The notes under the pieces: generated by a model
Database searches by the model: none
Seen by the model: the letters and a program-made list of their open reading frames with translations, nothing else
Told to the model about the DNA's origin: nothing
In this document: piece after piece, positions 34,007 through 34,054 of the stretch
Position numbering within the stretch: position 1 is the first letter of the stretch
Layout: the number at the start of each line of letters is the position of its first letter
Source of the DNA: an uncultured Alphaproteobacteria bacterium
GTDB taxonomy: Bacteria > Pseudomonadota > Alphaproteobacteria > RF32 > CAG-239
Length of the DNA stretch: 34,054 nt
Direction: 5' to 3'
Assembly: GCA_944391615.1 (NCBI GenBank)
Contig: CALXUE010000017.1
Span: 1-34,054 of the forward strand
Position numbers and translations under genes: made by a program

Positions 34007-34054
34007 TAAAAATTAAAAAAAAATATCATAATCAAAACACCAAAGTAGAAATAA

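Overview
The window looks like a chromosome segment from a low-GC alphaproteobacterium, plausibly one of the uncultured gut-associated lineages. The evidence is the gene order rlpA-dacA-tmk-holB-tatD-MBL-DHH-metG, which is an alphaproteobacterial arrangement, together with Gram-negative envelope genes, GatCAB, and tRNA genes that encode their own CCA. The species cannot be named from sequence alone.

Layout. 1-193: a GC-richer, hairpin-forming stretch, possibly the 3' part of a stable RNA. 194-2099: a DNA-repair alkyltransferase convergent with a sugar/H+ symporter. 2251-14343: a long + strand run of cell-wall enzymes (MltB-like, RlpA, PBP5-like), replication and nucleotide genes (Tmk, HolB), TatD and MBL and DHH hydrolases, MetG, an anchored SNase-like protein and a TrkH-type K+ transporter. 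14474-16550: recA and a YihY/BrkB membrane protein on the - strand. 16678-23654: fabI, an unrecognised helical protein with a strong promoter, gatCAB, a PfkB sugar/nucleoside kinase and a ZIP metal transporter.

23762-28167 is the accessory island and the most interesting part. It is a complete diversity-generating retroelement (DGR). A consensus-like promoter drives a Cys-rich secreted protein. Next comes a secreted coiled-coil/DUF1566 (C-type-lectin-like) protein whose last ~38 codons are a variable repeat (VR). Then follow an Avd-like accessory protein, two tandem template repeats (TR1 and TR2) with near-identical structured leaders, and a reverse transcriptase. VR differs from TR1 at 13 positions over 113 bp, and every one is an adenine in TR1, the signature of adenine-specific mutagenic retrohoming. 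TR2 does not match VR and implies a second target outside the window, or a lost one. Both the RT and the Tmk carry an N-terminal QLELF peptide that resembles a beta-clamp-binding motif.

28191-34054: a small lipoprotein, tRNA-Ser(GCT), a DUF3750 protein, a small unknown protein, MarC, an ArsC/Spx-like protein, a small membrane protein, tRNA-Met(CAT), a ClC chloride channel with CBS domains, a small unknown protein, tRNA-Lys(TTT) and a degenerate tRNA-like relic at the edge.
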